Assembly (NCBI RefSeq): GCF_004027225.2
Contig: NC_044277.2
Coordinates: 134,508,057 to 134,572,056, forward strand
DNA: 64,000 bases
Direction: 5' to 3'
DNA from: Strigops habroptila
Lineage: Eukaryota > Chordata > Aves > Psittaciformes > Psittacidae
The position numbers and the translations under genes were made by a program. Positions 12,687 to 24,651 of this stretch are shown in pieces. Every line of letters starts with the position of its first letter. The first letter of the stretch is position 1. The notes under the pieces are model-generated. The model was given only the letters and a program-made list of their open reading frames with translations, was not told where the DNA came from and ran no database searches.

Positions 12687-15600
12687 TTACATTAGTTGCT
12701 ATTTTAAAGGATTTTACTTTTCCTAATTTGAAGCCATGTGGCCAAATATATTATTGGTATAGTGTGTTTGAATTCAGATGAAACATCTCTATCCAATTAG
12801 TGTATGTGCACACATTCCATTCTTATACACCCCATATATGCACATAGAGGTATTTGTTTAACTTCAGAACATTAGTTACAGTACATCTAGTCTGCTTTAG
12901 TGAACCTTGTTGCCCATCTGGGAGATGTAGAGATTGTACAGTGTTAGAATATGCCTCTCTTTTAAATAGACATTTTGAAAGATCATTTGCTAGTGATTTA
13001 TTTATTGTTATTACTCAGACTGATGGCTCTCATCTTTTCTAAACATAGATAATCACATTTCCTGCCAGAAAGAATACACAGTTGAGGGAAGAAAATGACT
13101 CTAAGTGCTGTTGCAGCAGACTCCTACAAACAACCTAATGTAATAATTTGCAGACTTTTGTGGCATAGCAAAACTTTGGGGAAGAAAAACCCTCTAGAGG
13201 CTCAGAATTTGAGATGCCCTTAAGAAGAGCATAACAGCATCTTCAAATTAGTCTTTGCAACAAAGAGCTGTTCTAAACACATAGGAAGTGTTCAATGGAA
13301 GCACTTGGAATGAAGGTGGGACTTCTAACTCCAGCATTTGTTAGATGCTTCTTTTTGGCTATGAGCTTTTAGATATGTCACATTAGACAACATGAATTAC
13401 TTTCTCTTGAAAGAAATCCCAAGGCACGCAGTTAATGGCATCTCTTATCTCTGTAATGACATTGGTTCTGCACCTACATTATTTTTATAAATGTATTTAT
13501 AAATGGAACATTCAAGGCAATTACAGGGGTGCAACTTCTTACTTTATATACTCAGAAAGCCTCCCACATCCTGGTTCAATTTAAATATCTAAAACTACTA
13601 GTCTCTTAATATTGGACTGATGGGATTCTGGTTCTTAATTAAAGTCATATTTAGAAGCTAGGAAGTTATGTCATTTATGTCCTGATTCTGTAAATGCCCT
13701 CAGAGCAGTGCCAGCTGGGCATGGAGCACTGTGGTATAGTATATATGTGGTATATACTGAGCAGCAAGCTTTGAGAAAGGAATACTGGCTTCTTACTTTT
13801 CCTGATACAAGCTTTGGGTTCTGGAACCTGAGCTAAAGCCCAGTCATTACTGATACAGTTCCTTGGAAAGAATGCTCATGCAGTTATTTCATATGTCATC
13901 TCTGCATCTCAGACTTCACACATTCACTGAAGAACCTGTTAACCAAAAATCATGAGTGAATATATACCAGATTATAAAGGTAGCTGTGCTGAGACATAGT
14001 TGATGCTATGTCCAGATGATTCTGAAATAATATCATGTTTCATAGGTATGAGAACTGATAGGAACCATTTTGGGTTTGATTTAAATTACCTTTAAATTAC
14101 CTTTCAGGAGCTATGATATAAAAACACTGCCTCTTAGCCAAGAGCTTCAAAGCAAACAAACATGATTTTTAATGTTGATTTAAAAAAACCCCAAAGAAAT
14201 AAACCAGATAGCTGATGCAGGTGTATTGGGACAGAGAGGTATAAAGGATATTGAATTGGGCTTCCACATTAAAATTCACATCCTTTATCATTGTTGTTTA
14301 TTAAAAATTTCTGAATGAATATCAGTTTCGTTCTTTGATGTTCTTTAAAGACTTTTTCATGTCTGCCTACAAAACAGCTTGGTGCTTGTTTCTGTTTGAG
14401 AAGCTTTTGAACATCAACATATGAAATAGGTATCAAAGTTACATACTGCTCAGTTCTTTTAGTGAATTTTAACCACAGTGAAGGAAAGGGAACAGCGATT
14501 GCTGTCTGCTGCTGTGCGGACTGTGCTCTCACAGTGCTCTGCACTTGTGATTTGTGAGGCCTGTATCGGTCCTGTTCCCAGTTGGGAATTATCACAAACT
14601 GCCTGTTAACCACAGTGCTGGGAGTAAATTTGAATTTTGTGGTGTGTTTGCCAGACGACGCTAAGGACTAAATTCATTTACACTTCTACTTACCTGAGGT
14701 GAAAGCCTGACTAGGCAGCCCTATATAGCAAGAAACATGGGTTTGGTTCTGTGGCTGCTTCAGATTCCAGCATTGAGTTGTCTGTGAAACCAACTTTGCT
14801 TCTTTGAATGTAGAGGGTTTTGTGTTTCTTATCATAAATCTGCTTGACTAAAGTTTGAGCCATTGGTAGGTTTTTCGTATTTGCTTTATAATATGCATTC
14901 AGAGCAAGTAGCCTACAGCAGTTCTGGGGCTGGTAAGAAGGTGGACACCTGAGTAACTCAGACCTGAGATATTACTATCTTCCAGCTTGTAGTCAGCTAT
15001 TAACTTACTTTTTAAATCAACTGCACCTACTGTGAAAATCAGAATCTTATGCAGCTACAGAATGCATAGAGTATAAAGAATTGAAACTGAATCTTGAGAG
15101 CCCTTGAGCAAGAGACATTTGATGTGTAAGTAGAGGGAAGGTCTTTGAGTTCTTTTAATTTGGGGAGGGGGGCAATTTTTTCAGATCTGGGTGACTTTTT
15201 ACCTTTTCAGATGCATTGTATTACTGTTCAACAGTGTTCACTGTGACTACAACTTGAATTTTTAAGATGCATACTGCTTTTTTCCCCCAGCATATGGCTT
15301 CATGATGGTACATCAGCAGAGCTAGGAACTTTACATCAATTGCACAGACCTTTCTCACTTGAGCTTGAGCCATATTTGGTAGCAGTGGTTGGCTCTTGTT
15401 TTATCTTTGGATCAAGACATGCCAGCAGATAATGACAACACAGTTGGTTTCACAAACATTTTTGTAAAAGTTCAGTGGCATTCAGAAATCACTCGCTTCA
15501 TTCTAAGTGTTGTAGAAGAGAGTAATGTACACAGATTCATTTTTCTATTTCACCATTGTCTAAACTTGATCCCACTTGGCCAGATGTGTTTAATCTGAAC

Positions 15601-16511
15601 CTCTCTTCTATGCAATAATCCAGCCCCTTATCTCAAATCCTCTCTTGCCTACTAAGTTAATCTTCCCTGATCAGTACTGTCCAGACATTCTCCGTTGCTT
15701 TCCAGTTCATACTGTCCCCGCTTCACCTCCTGCAGAGATCCTCCCAAGGAATCTTAAACTTCGTTTTCTCATTGCCTTACCTGATTTCATTGTATTCTAG
15801 TCTTCTCCCTGCTCTGCATGTTCGTTTTTCTCTCTCACTAGCTTCTAGTCTCATTACCAAGCTCTGTCACTCTTTTTGAGTTGTTAGTCCTTCTACTTGT
15901 CTATCATTTTCAGGCTCCTTTCAACATGGTGGATTTTGTCAATCTGTTTTCTTTCTGTATTCCAATCCCAAATGTTGTCTCAATCTTTCCCTTTCTCCAC
16001 TCACCTGTCTGATCCAAATTCACTGTCGTCACATTGTGTTCGTTTTTCATTATTTCACAATCTCCTCTTTCAGTGAGATCTAGTCTCTACACAGTACAGT
16101 CCAACATCCCTTTCCGCAGTCTTAGCCTTCTTGCCAGGTCAGTCCCAAAGATCACTCCTGCCCCCTCCTTTTTTCCATTTGCCTTCTCGGGAGAGTCCCT
16201 GCCCCAGGCTCTTCCTCTCCTCCAGTCTGTCTTTTTGACTGCCTGCATTGGCAACCAAATGTTGGAGGTAAGACAACTTGGAGAAGCCATACAGGACACC
16301 CCCAACTTTTTCTTCTAACGCATGTTCATTATTGTGTGGGAATGGAATATGCATTGTCTTGCCACATTGCTGGAGCTGTCAAGAGATGAAGAATGATCAA
16401 GAATAAATCCTGAGTAATTGTACTAACCACGTTCAAAATCTGATTTTTGTTTATTAAAAGCACATAACTGTATCCACTACTCTCTGTCTCTGAAGTCATT
16501 TGAATTACAAG

Positions 16512-16536
16512 TCCCTACTCCAAGTGGGAGTAGGGA
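16512..16536. repeat. Perfect inverted repeat, 10-bp stem and 5-nt loop
   Basis: TCCCTACTCC at 16512-16521 pairs perfectly with GGAGTAGGGA at 16527-16536 around the loop AAGTG. It would form a compact hairpin in the intron transcript. No longer stem was seen, so it does not look like a microRNA precursor. Confidence 0.8.
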
Positions 16537-17550
16537 GGGAAGGATAGAAGATAGATTGTTAAAAAAATTCTGACAGTGTTTTCCTGTCTTTATTCTCAGA
16601 ACTAAATTAACCATATGGATGAGCTTAAAGCATAATATTAAACAGTAATAATAATAAAATCTGCCAATGGCAAAAATCCTGCATAGAAAGTATAAGCTTA
16701 AGCAGTTAAAGTTTGGCAAGCACATAAGCAACTGTGAAATCATGTTTTTTTTAAATGAGAAGTTTTGGGCAACCTTATTAATAGACTGTTGCTCGCAGCT
16801 CTGCCTATAATAAAAAACTTGATTAAAGTTCCAGAACTATACTAATCCATGTAAAATGGATCTTGGGCTGGAAACAGATGCACTCCAGATATGACTCATT
16901 TAGTCTGCTGGAGTGTTTTAAATTAGCCTTTAGTTGTTTGTCAGTTTGGAAAAAAGTATGTGATTTTTTTTAACAAAGTAGCCATGGTTTTCTTTAGCTG
17001 AAGCTTGTGCTGTGATTGGTGAACTTGCAGATTTTTTTCCTGTCTGGAAATCAGAAAAAACAGTTTGGCTATTATAGTCTTGGATTTGGGGGGGGAGCAT
17101 TATGTCTTTGAAGAAAGAAATATTTGTTTTCAATTTGTGTGCCTCAAATGTGTAATTCTGCTTACTTCATAGGATAGTATTTATGTTCTGAGTTGCTAAA
17201 GAAGTAAGGCTAATTATCACACCATTAGTGCCCACATGTTTTTATCTAACTGGTGTTCTACCTCTCCTCCTTCATTTTTCAAATCAAAAAGTAAAGTTGG
17301 AGTTCGACCGTATTTGGCAAAGGAGGAGAGGCAATGTATCTGTTACGTCTTTAGAAGAGGCATTTGCATCTCTTGAAGAGAACTGTCTGTCAGGATCCAG
17401 GATTTACACAGGGCAGACATGAGTACCCCAGTTACAAGAAAAGGTGCAGTCAGTGTTCATACCTTACTAGACATTAGAGGAACTGACAATCTGAGGAAAC
17501 TACAGTACGTGGGATTGGTTTCTTTGGGTGTTTGTTTTTCTCCCTTTCAG

Positions 17551-17757
17551 TTGGAAATGATCTGGTATTTTCAAAGTACCAATTGCTTTTCTGTAATCTG
17601 TGGTGCAGTTCTCCTTCGGGAGGGCAGGCACAGTGCAGTCACTTCAGCCCTTGCAGACTTTCTGCACGCGTTTGTGAACTGTTCTGTGTGCACCAGTAAG
17701 GCAGGCGTGCTCAGCATGTGCTACAGCCTTGCTTGTTCCCTGCATACGGCAGGGTAG
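17551..17757 (+). other. Orphan strong 3' splice site with open phase-0 frame (possible alternative last exon)
   Basis: TGTTTTTCTCCCTTTCAG ends at 17550 and is as strong as the acceptors of the accepted exons. Continuing in phase 0 from the upstream exon, the frame stays open for 68 codons to a TAG at 17755-17757, starting LEMIWYFQSTNCF. The peptide is Cys-rich and not recognisable, and no AATAAA follows closely. I list it as a splicing signal of unknown use, not as a gene. Confidence 0.2.
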
Positions 17758-18363
17758 GCAGGTAACGGCTGCAGGAAAGGCTGTCCATAGTCTGATAATG
17801 AGAGCTGTTGCTGTTAGAGGGCTTTGATCAATACATAGAGATGGAGTAGCTAATAGTCCCGAACAGAGCCAAATCACCTAAATCTGGGACAGTTTCTCTT
17901 ACAGCTTTACTTAAAACTTAATTACCATGAAGACTAAGAGTGCAGGTAAAGAGGAATAGCAATAGTGCTGAGCTGCAGACAACCCTGTGAAGTCTTTGTC
18001 ATCACTGTCCTTTTTATATGTTGCTTCCCAACCTGTATTTTCATATTTTATGCTTTGACAAACATTGATCCTTTACCATGCTACTATTGAATGAATCACA
18101 TTGCTAGGAAAAAAAATCTCTAAGGACCAAAAACCAAAAGAGTTTAATGGCTCCCTGAAGTATTAAAATCAGCCTTCGCAATTTCTTCATGCAGAAACAT
18201 TTATTGCCCCCATGGATTAAAAATACCGCACAGATTACTTCCCCAAAAACTGTTAGGTAGAAACGATCCCTTTCCCTTTGTTTATGCAACCAGTTGGCTC
18301 CAGAGAAAGCAAAAAGCTTGGTTCTTTCTAATGTCAAATAATCCAATTTTGAGGTTTGGTTTA

Positions 18364-18460
18364 GGGTTTTTTTTGGGGGGAATAGGGTGGTTTTATAGTT
18401 GGGTTTTTTTTCAGCAGGACAACTGTACCATTGATCTGAAACAAACAGAAGGGGGGGGGG
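18364..18460 (+). promoter_or_regulatory. G-run cluster upstream of the terminal exon
   Basis: G-runs of 3, 6, 3 and 3 bases occur at 18364, 18375, 18385 and 18401, and a run of ten G at 18451-18460. They lie 54-150 bases before the terminal 3' splice site. Intronic G-triplets are known splicing signals, and four such runs could form a G-quadruplex, though one loop of about 13 bases is long. Any effect here is inferred. Confidence 0.45.
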
Positions 18461-18513
18461 AGAGGCAATCCTATTATCGATTGTGTATTTTAATTGCATT
18501 TTTGTTCTTACAG

Positions 18514-18693
18514 GGACAAGCTGATCTTCTCAAATATGCTAAAAATGAAGCACTGGAGAATCTGAAACAAATCCATTATGCCACTCTTTCGTGTGGACTC
18601 AATAAGCCAGGCACTGAGAACGCAGAAATCTCAAAGCCCCGTCGAAGTCTGGAGGTCATACCTGAAAAAGCAGGTGATGAAAATGGGGAATGA
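18514..18693 (+). CDS. Terminal coding exon of the unidentified plus-strand gene
   Basis: The acceptor GCATTTTTGTTCTTACAG is followed in phase 0 by 59 codons and a TGA at 18691-18693. The peptide starts GQADLLKYAKNEALENLKQI, an amphipathic helix-like stretch with Leu spacing. It continues through a short Cys/Gly/Pro break (LSCGLNKPG) into a polar, probably disordered tail containing KPRRSLEV and ending DENGE. RRSL resembles a basophilic kinase site. The composition is clearly protein-like, unlike the surrounding open frames. The frame is also open for 61 codons upstream of the acceptor, which permits an extended isoform. I do not recognise the protein. Together with the 9948 exon it gives the last 95 residues. 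Confidence 0.75.
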   Translation, partial: GQADLLKYAKNEALENLKQIHYATLSCGLNKPGTENAEISKPRRSLEVIPEKAGDENGE

Positions 18694-18983
18694 GAGAATG
18701 CTCTTCTCGTAATTATGGAGTTTATAACTCTGTGACCAGTTGTAGCTGCATAGGACATTAGCTTTGGACTTACTGTTGGAAAATATTTGGAATTCTTAAA
18801 GCACAACTGGAGAAGCTAATTACAATCTATCGAAACTGTGAATGTATGTAGCAACTCTGCTTGTGAAGGCAATGATATTGTGTAACATGGGAATTACATT
18901 ATTGGCCAAAATATAGTATATATGTAAAAGATACTGTAATTCAGTAATAGCGTGCTGAAAAGTTCATTATAGTGCCATAGGGA

Positions 18984-18989
18984 AATAAA
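18984..18989 (+). terminator. Proximal poly(A) signal AATAAA
   Basis: A canonical hexamer 291 bases after the stop codon. Cleavage would be expected near 19000-19015. Confidence 0.5.
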
Positions 18990-19423
18990 AATTTTTTAAA
19001 TGAGCTGTAACTAGTGGGAAATCAGTTGACAGAATTTGACAAGATGCCTTGATTTTCAAATGAATTGGATGCACAGGTCCTTTATTTCTTTGCACAATTT
19101 GTCAATTGTGCTGGTGAAGTGAATTATTCTCTTGAAAATCTGGCCCAAAAAAGTAGAATCCACATGTTTCACGCTGTATGTAGTTCAGCCGCTCAGATAT
19201 TTGGGTTTGAAGTGGTATTGATTTTATTGTTGAGCCATAAATTAAAATGAGAATGTAATTAGACAGTGATCACTGACTTCAGTGCACTATAGGAGAGCCA
19301 TTATGTAAAAGGAAAATGTGCAATCAATCTGATAGCCTATGTCAGAAGAAGATACATACCTATTTTGCCTAAGATCTTCTGCAAATGTGTGTAGATAATG
19401 TGACCAAACTGCAAGCAAAATGT

Positions 19424-19431
19424 TGTAAATA
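19424..19431 (+). promoter_or_regulatory. Pumilio-type element TGTAAATA in the distal 3' UTR
   Basis: A perfect match to the known Pumilio-binding consensus TGTANATA. It would be present only in transcripts that use the distal poly(A) site. Function is inferred from the consensus only. Confidence 0.35.
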
Positions 19432-19715
19432 GTTTTTCATTTTGTGAAGTGCTCATATTAAAACAAGTTTTATGAGATTGCTCCCAAACAAGTAAAGCTT
19501 TTAACTAAATTTTAACTTTTTTATTTTTCAAGTATTTTCTTCCTTACAGAATAAGTGATATCTCAATAAGCAGGTTTGTCAAAAAAGAAAAAAATATTGC
19601 TGTTCTGTTTTGGTTTTGGTTTTCTGACAACATTAGGTAAAGGTATTGTAGCTGATATGCTCATTGTAAAATACTATACCAACCTAGAGTGTTCTCTTAC
19701 TGTTTCTGATTTAAC

Positions 19716-19751
19716 AATAAAATGGACTATATAATTACAGAAGCTAATAAA
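19716..19751 (+). terminator. Distal poly(A) signals (two AATAAA)
   Basis: AATAAA occurs at 19716-19721 and again at 19746-19751. This would end the transcript near 19740-19770. Confidence 0.4.
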
Positions 19752-19943
19752 TTTGAAGAAAAACAAGCAAAATCCTACAGAGATCAAAATGCAGTTTTTG
19801 TTCGGTTGTGGGGAAAAGGGGAAGATGGTGATGTCTGTTGAAAAGGATTGTTTTAATTAGAGGTCTTCAAGACATGCATTCTACACTGGTTTTTATTTTT
19901 TTAACCAATTCAAGATACTGTTCCTGTGTTCAGATTGTAATGA

Positions 19944-19976
19944 ATATTTATATTTATATTTATATTTATATTTATA
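19944..19976 (+). repeat. (ATATTT)n hexanucleotide microsatellite
   Basis: Five consecutive perfect ATATTT units plus a partial unit, about 200 bases past the distal poly(A) signals. Confidence 0.92.
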
Positions 19977-22900
19977 ACATCCTGTAAACATCAGTGGAGC
20001 TCTGACCATGAACATCGGTGTACTTGCACTTAATCTAGACTATTAGGGACTTAAATTTATTTTCTAGTCATTATAAAATGAAAGGGGGTGGGGGGAGATG
20101 CAGTCAATTTCCATAGTAAATGCCACATCTTGAGCGTGCACTTTCAAATGCCAAACTGCATGGGTTAGGAGCAGTTTTGGAAGGTGCTAAGCTCTTCAGT
20201 GTCTAGTGACAGATTGTATGCCTCAATGTTACAGTCTTGCCAGAAGTAAGTTCTAGTCTGCATTGTACAAAATGAAACACTGAACCTGTGGGAAACACCT
20301 ATAAGCATTGCTTTCTAGACAGTCCATCTCTGTGTTGCCAGCTGGAAATCTTCCGATTGCACCTGAAGTTGATGGGAAGCAACATGGAGTTCAATGTTGC
20401 TAACTGTATTCTGAGCTGGTATGAAATAAGTGTTGCAGGGCCAAATCTATCAGATTTAAATCTGGTTTATCTACAGAAAAAGAACTGTTACATCAAAATT
20501 CAGACGGGCCATAGATATAAAAGGTCAGTTTCACTTTATCAGGAGACTCGAAAGGTAGGCTGTTGGAATTTTAGTTTTGAATTTAGTCCTGATTGAAAGA
20601 TGCAGACTGTGGAAAAATGCCAGTACAGTTAGCACTGTGTTTCAGAGAGACCTAAAAGCCAGTAAGGCTCCATTTCCAGTCTGGCCCACCACTGTTTGCA
20701 TGGCATTTACAGAATGATGTAATTCATATCAATGAATGAAGCATTTCTATAGAGCCTCTTTCTCCAACCAGGTTATCAGAATAGATGACTTGGGTATTCT
20801 TAGCATTTATGTATTTCCATTTAGCACATTACAACCTGGAAAGAGGCGAGGGAACATTGAAAGGATTAAATGTAGTTTGGTGGGGGTTTCTTCTTAGTTT
20901 TAAGGCAAAAAAGAATAAATGAAAAATGAGTATCACATAAGCTAGGGCTGACAGGTTTTGTGTGTTCAACTCTACAATATATATACTCTGCTTACTGTGA
21001 TCCTGTTCTGTCTTGTTAGAAAGGAAGATAATACTTTCTTGGAACAATATCCTTACCTAATACCTGCTTTTTTAAAAGAAGAAAAAAAGTTTAAATATAT
21101 GCACTTGGCTAAGTGACCACCTACATATGTTTGGATTCAACTGTAGTGCTGATTCTTTAAAATGGAGGTCACTTTTGTGCATGATTCATAGTCAGTCCAA
21201 ATCTGTACATACCATAAAGCCTTAAAATGAACTAAGTCAAGCAGATACTCTGAAAGATGATGTGGAGCTAAAAATCCTTTAGAAAGTTTACATGCTGCAT
21301 GTTAAAAGAGTGCAGGATAAACACCTGCAAGCAAAGTATCAGGCTCTGCTGTTAACCCAGTGGTGCTAATTTCAAACCCAAACTTATCAGCATACTTCTC
21401 TCAGTTGTATTTCTTTAAAGTGTTCTTTGCATCCATGATACAATTTACTTTTATTATTAGACCATTTTTTACGGGGTTTATTTTAGATTATATAGAAGAA
21501 GCACACAAGATCTGGTGAAGTATTCCAAATAAAACTAATTACAGGTTGACTTTGCACTTTTTATTTTTTTTGCCTTTGTTTTCTTAAATGTGCTGTAATA
21601 CAGCTGAACTGCTTACATAGTTTTGGGTATGAAAGATGGAGCCAAAACACAAGGGAGTATTTATCTGACTGCCTTTTTTGCTTTTATTTGACTCCAGTAA
21701 TCAGTGAGTAAGTATGGGTATGTATGGAGACCTAAGTCAATATACTGCTCAATTTAAAAGAAAATACTACTTGGGAAAGGAAGAGTTCACATGCAGATTA
21801 ACCATGTAGATGCTAACCGTTAATTCTTTTTTTGAACACAAGAAATAGGATGAACAGTAGCCTGTTTGAAAGAGGAGCATCTCTAAGCCTCATCTGCGTT
21901 CTTTCTGCCTTAAACTCCCCTCACACACACATCGGTTGTGTTTGGTGTGGTACATAGCAGCCACTGGATATTTAATTACAGAGCCCAGGACCGTGCCCTC
22001 CATCCTCTGAACACACCGGCCAACTGCAGAAGACAGCTCTGTGCTCCAGTAATTCCTCCAGCCGCACTTATTGAGGGGCACTGCTGAGCCTACTGATGCC
22101 ACGAAAACAGCAAAAGCCTTCAAAAGAGAGCTGGGTGCCAAGCTCTACTGATGAAGTTCTGGCCCTTCTGCTGTTGGTGATAGTCTGCTCAAGGCAGTAG
22201 GATCAGGAATTATGTGCAGTGTTGCAAAATTTCCCCTTTGTTTCAGGTCTTTTGTTTCTTTACCTTCTCTTCACAATCTTACATTGGTGCAGCAGGGAGT
22301 ACTGGGTTGGTGCCCTGCACAATTCCATGAGCTTGCCGATGCAGGCATGGTGAAAGATGCCAGGCCTCTTTTCATCTACTTCATGCAGCATGGGAGTACT
22401 TTTGTAAGCCTCTGTAGCTGGTTACTGTATTCACTTTTTCCTGTTTTGAAGTTGAAGCAGCAGAGAAAGAGAGATGATTCAGAATTGCCAGCAGTGAAAA
22501 ATGGAAGTGAGTTCGAAGATGACTAAAAATTTTAACTCTGGTCTGCTAATCAAATGAACTAATCTGAAAGGACCCAGTCCTCCTTTCTTGCAGTGCTTGA
22601 GTTTCCCTTCTGTCTGTATGATTTCCTAGTTTTATACAGCATGAAGGCTACTTTATTAATAATGCTGATTTTGCTGTATTCATTGTTTGCTGCACAGACC
22701 ATGGAAACTCCTCAATGTCCTGTGCACACTGTAATAACCTTTCATTAAGCTTTAGCCTACCTATGTTTACACTTTTGTGAATTGAAGGTTCAAAATGAAT
22801 ATAAAGAGCAGTATTTGCAGAAAGCGATCATACAGCCATATTCATGACAGAGTATGCAGTTGCAGTGGCATGTGCTTCACTGTGAAGTCATTTTATCCCC

Positions 22901-24587
22901 ATATAGGTAACAGTTGGAGCTCTGCGGCCAGAGGATGACTAACCCATAGGGGTTTGATAGCATGAGCAAAGTTCTGTAACTGGTGAAGTTGCCAGCTTGC
23001 TTCTTTTGACTGTAGTGGGGTGTAGGTCTCACCACAGTTTTTCTATTCACACCTACTCAGTCTGACCAGTTAAGCTGTCTAAGTGGAACATTTAACACCT
23101 TGGTTTAAAAATTAATTGATCTGCATTACCCCATAATGGCCTCCAGTCTTCTGAACTCTTGCAAACAGTTAAAACCGGTATCTCCACAGTTCTTACCAGC
23201 CCCTGATTCCTTTTGCTCTCAGCATTTTGAAAGCAGCTGTGGGACAGGTCAGTTTGGTGGTTTTCAAAACTAACCCATGTGATGCTTTGTATTCATTACA
23301 GCTTGTTTGTTCTCAATAAGAAAAAGGCAGTAAAACTCTTGAGGTTTTCTGGTTATTTCTGTTTCTGGACACTGTTAAACTTCCCTTTCTGACTCATCAC
23401 CTCTCTTCCCTGGGTGGCTGTGGAAGGGCAGGGTAGCAAAAAGCACAACAGAAAGATTAGAAACAGGGCTTGAGTTCAAGAGCAACAAGAAGCCCTCATA
23501 GGCTGAGGGGAGCATCCACTGTAGTCCTTTCTGAGTTGGACAGGAAGTTGAGGATTTAAAGGCAGTGGTGAGGGGGAGGAAGATAGGCAGGACTGGATGG
23601 AAGAAAAAGTAATTCAGAGTTTTAGCCCAGGAGTATGTGCAACCACAGATGGGTTGGTCTCAGTGCCATCCTATGGGATCCCTAATGCTGCTCAGTGGTA
23701 CTGGAAATGTCACCATGTTTCTTCCCTTGACTATTATCTGGTGTGCCAAAGAGGGCAGTGACGCTGCGAGAGCGGTCAGGTGTGAACGCTGAACTCCCAA
23801 TTTAGCTTTCAGTGCCCAGCTGCGTGTGCTGCTTTTGCATATGTCCTTGTGCCACTTGAGCTCACAGGAGTTCCCACTTGGTGCCATTTCAGCACACCAA
23901 TATAAAGAGGAGAGGGAGAGGGAGGGTGGAGTGTGTGATCAGGAGAGGAGTGTTTGAGAGGTGATGTGGGAGGGTAGTATGAAAGGAGGCAGCTTGAGCT
24001 GGAGTGGGAGTAACACAACCAAGAGATTCAGCTGCCATGAACCTCTCCTGCTTTGTCAAAAGCAATCCGGCCTTGCTAAACCACCTGCAATCTGAAGAAG
24101 AGCTTTCTGAATAAGCTTAAATGTTTTATTATGTGTTTCCCATGGAGATAAACGTGATGGAGCAGAGGGCCTTCTCAGCTGGATGCAATGTTGGCCTGTG
24201 CATTGGTGGCCGTCTGGGAGAAGGAAAGCGGCAGGGCCAGGAAACAGTGCGGGAACTCAAAGGCCTGGGCTTTGTTCTCTGGCCCTCAGCTTCCTCCATC
24301 GATAAATTGGAGGAAATGACACCTACCACTTTTTGAAGTAGCAGAAGAAACATACTGTGTAAGTGCGGGGAAAAAATAACCCCCACAGAAGGCAGCAAGG
24401 AGTGAAATAAACTGACATATATAAATAGTACATGGAGAGAAGGCAGCACCCTCTGTGTTTGAATGCAATGTACATTAGGTTTCACTAGATGCTATTTTAC
24501 AAAGTGCACTGATGCCTACATAGTTTTTCAGTGGCATGTACTTAGCAGACATACTCAAATGTGCTACTGATTGGTGAAGAGGGTTTT

Positions 24588-24651
24588 GAAATAGAAATCT
24601 TATCAGTTGATTGTAAGCTGAAATACAAATCCTATCAGTTGATTACAAACT
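24588..24651 (+). repeat. 32-bp tandem duplication
   Basis: Two adjacent 32-bp units (24588-24619 and 24620-24651) share the core TATCAGTTGATT and differ at about five positions. This is a diverged tandem duplication. Confidence 0.85.

Larger units (their letters stand above)
10058..18513 (+). other. Intron between the two coding exons (8,456 nt)
   Basis: It begins GTAATG and ends TTTTTGTTCTTACAG. It contains no CR1 copy. It does hold three features that could be optional splicing signals: a 15-nt candidate microexon near 12048, a strong orphan acceptor at 17550, and G-runs plus an in-frame alternative acceptor just upstream of the last exon. CT-rich DNA at about 15.6-16.2 kb gives low-complexity open frames on both strands, which I reject as genes. 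Confidence 0.65.
18694..19735 (+). other. Probable 3' UTR of the plus-strand gene
   Basis: AT-rich sequence follows the stop codon with no further coding signal. A first AATAAA lies at 18984-18989 and a second cluster at 19716-19721 and 19746-19751. This suggests a UTR of about 0.3 kb or about 1.05 kb, depending on the site used. The end is inferred from these hexamers alone. Confidence 0.5.

Noticed and set aside
15286..15430. Acceptor-like TTTTTTCCCCCAG at 15290 with an open frame after it
   Set aside because: In the required phase 0 it reaches a stop within five codons. The open phase has no supported partner exon.
16034..16354. Overlapping frames on both strands (94, 72 and 71 codons)
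   Set aside because: They come from CT-rich low-complexity intron sequence, and all frames look equally open.
24129..24485. 118-codon minus-strand frame
   Set aside because: No recognisable domain, no splice support, and it overlaps another frame on the opposite strand.
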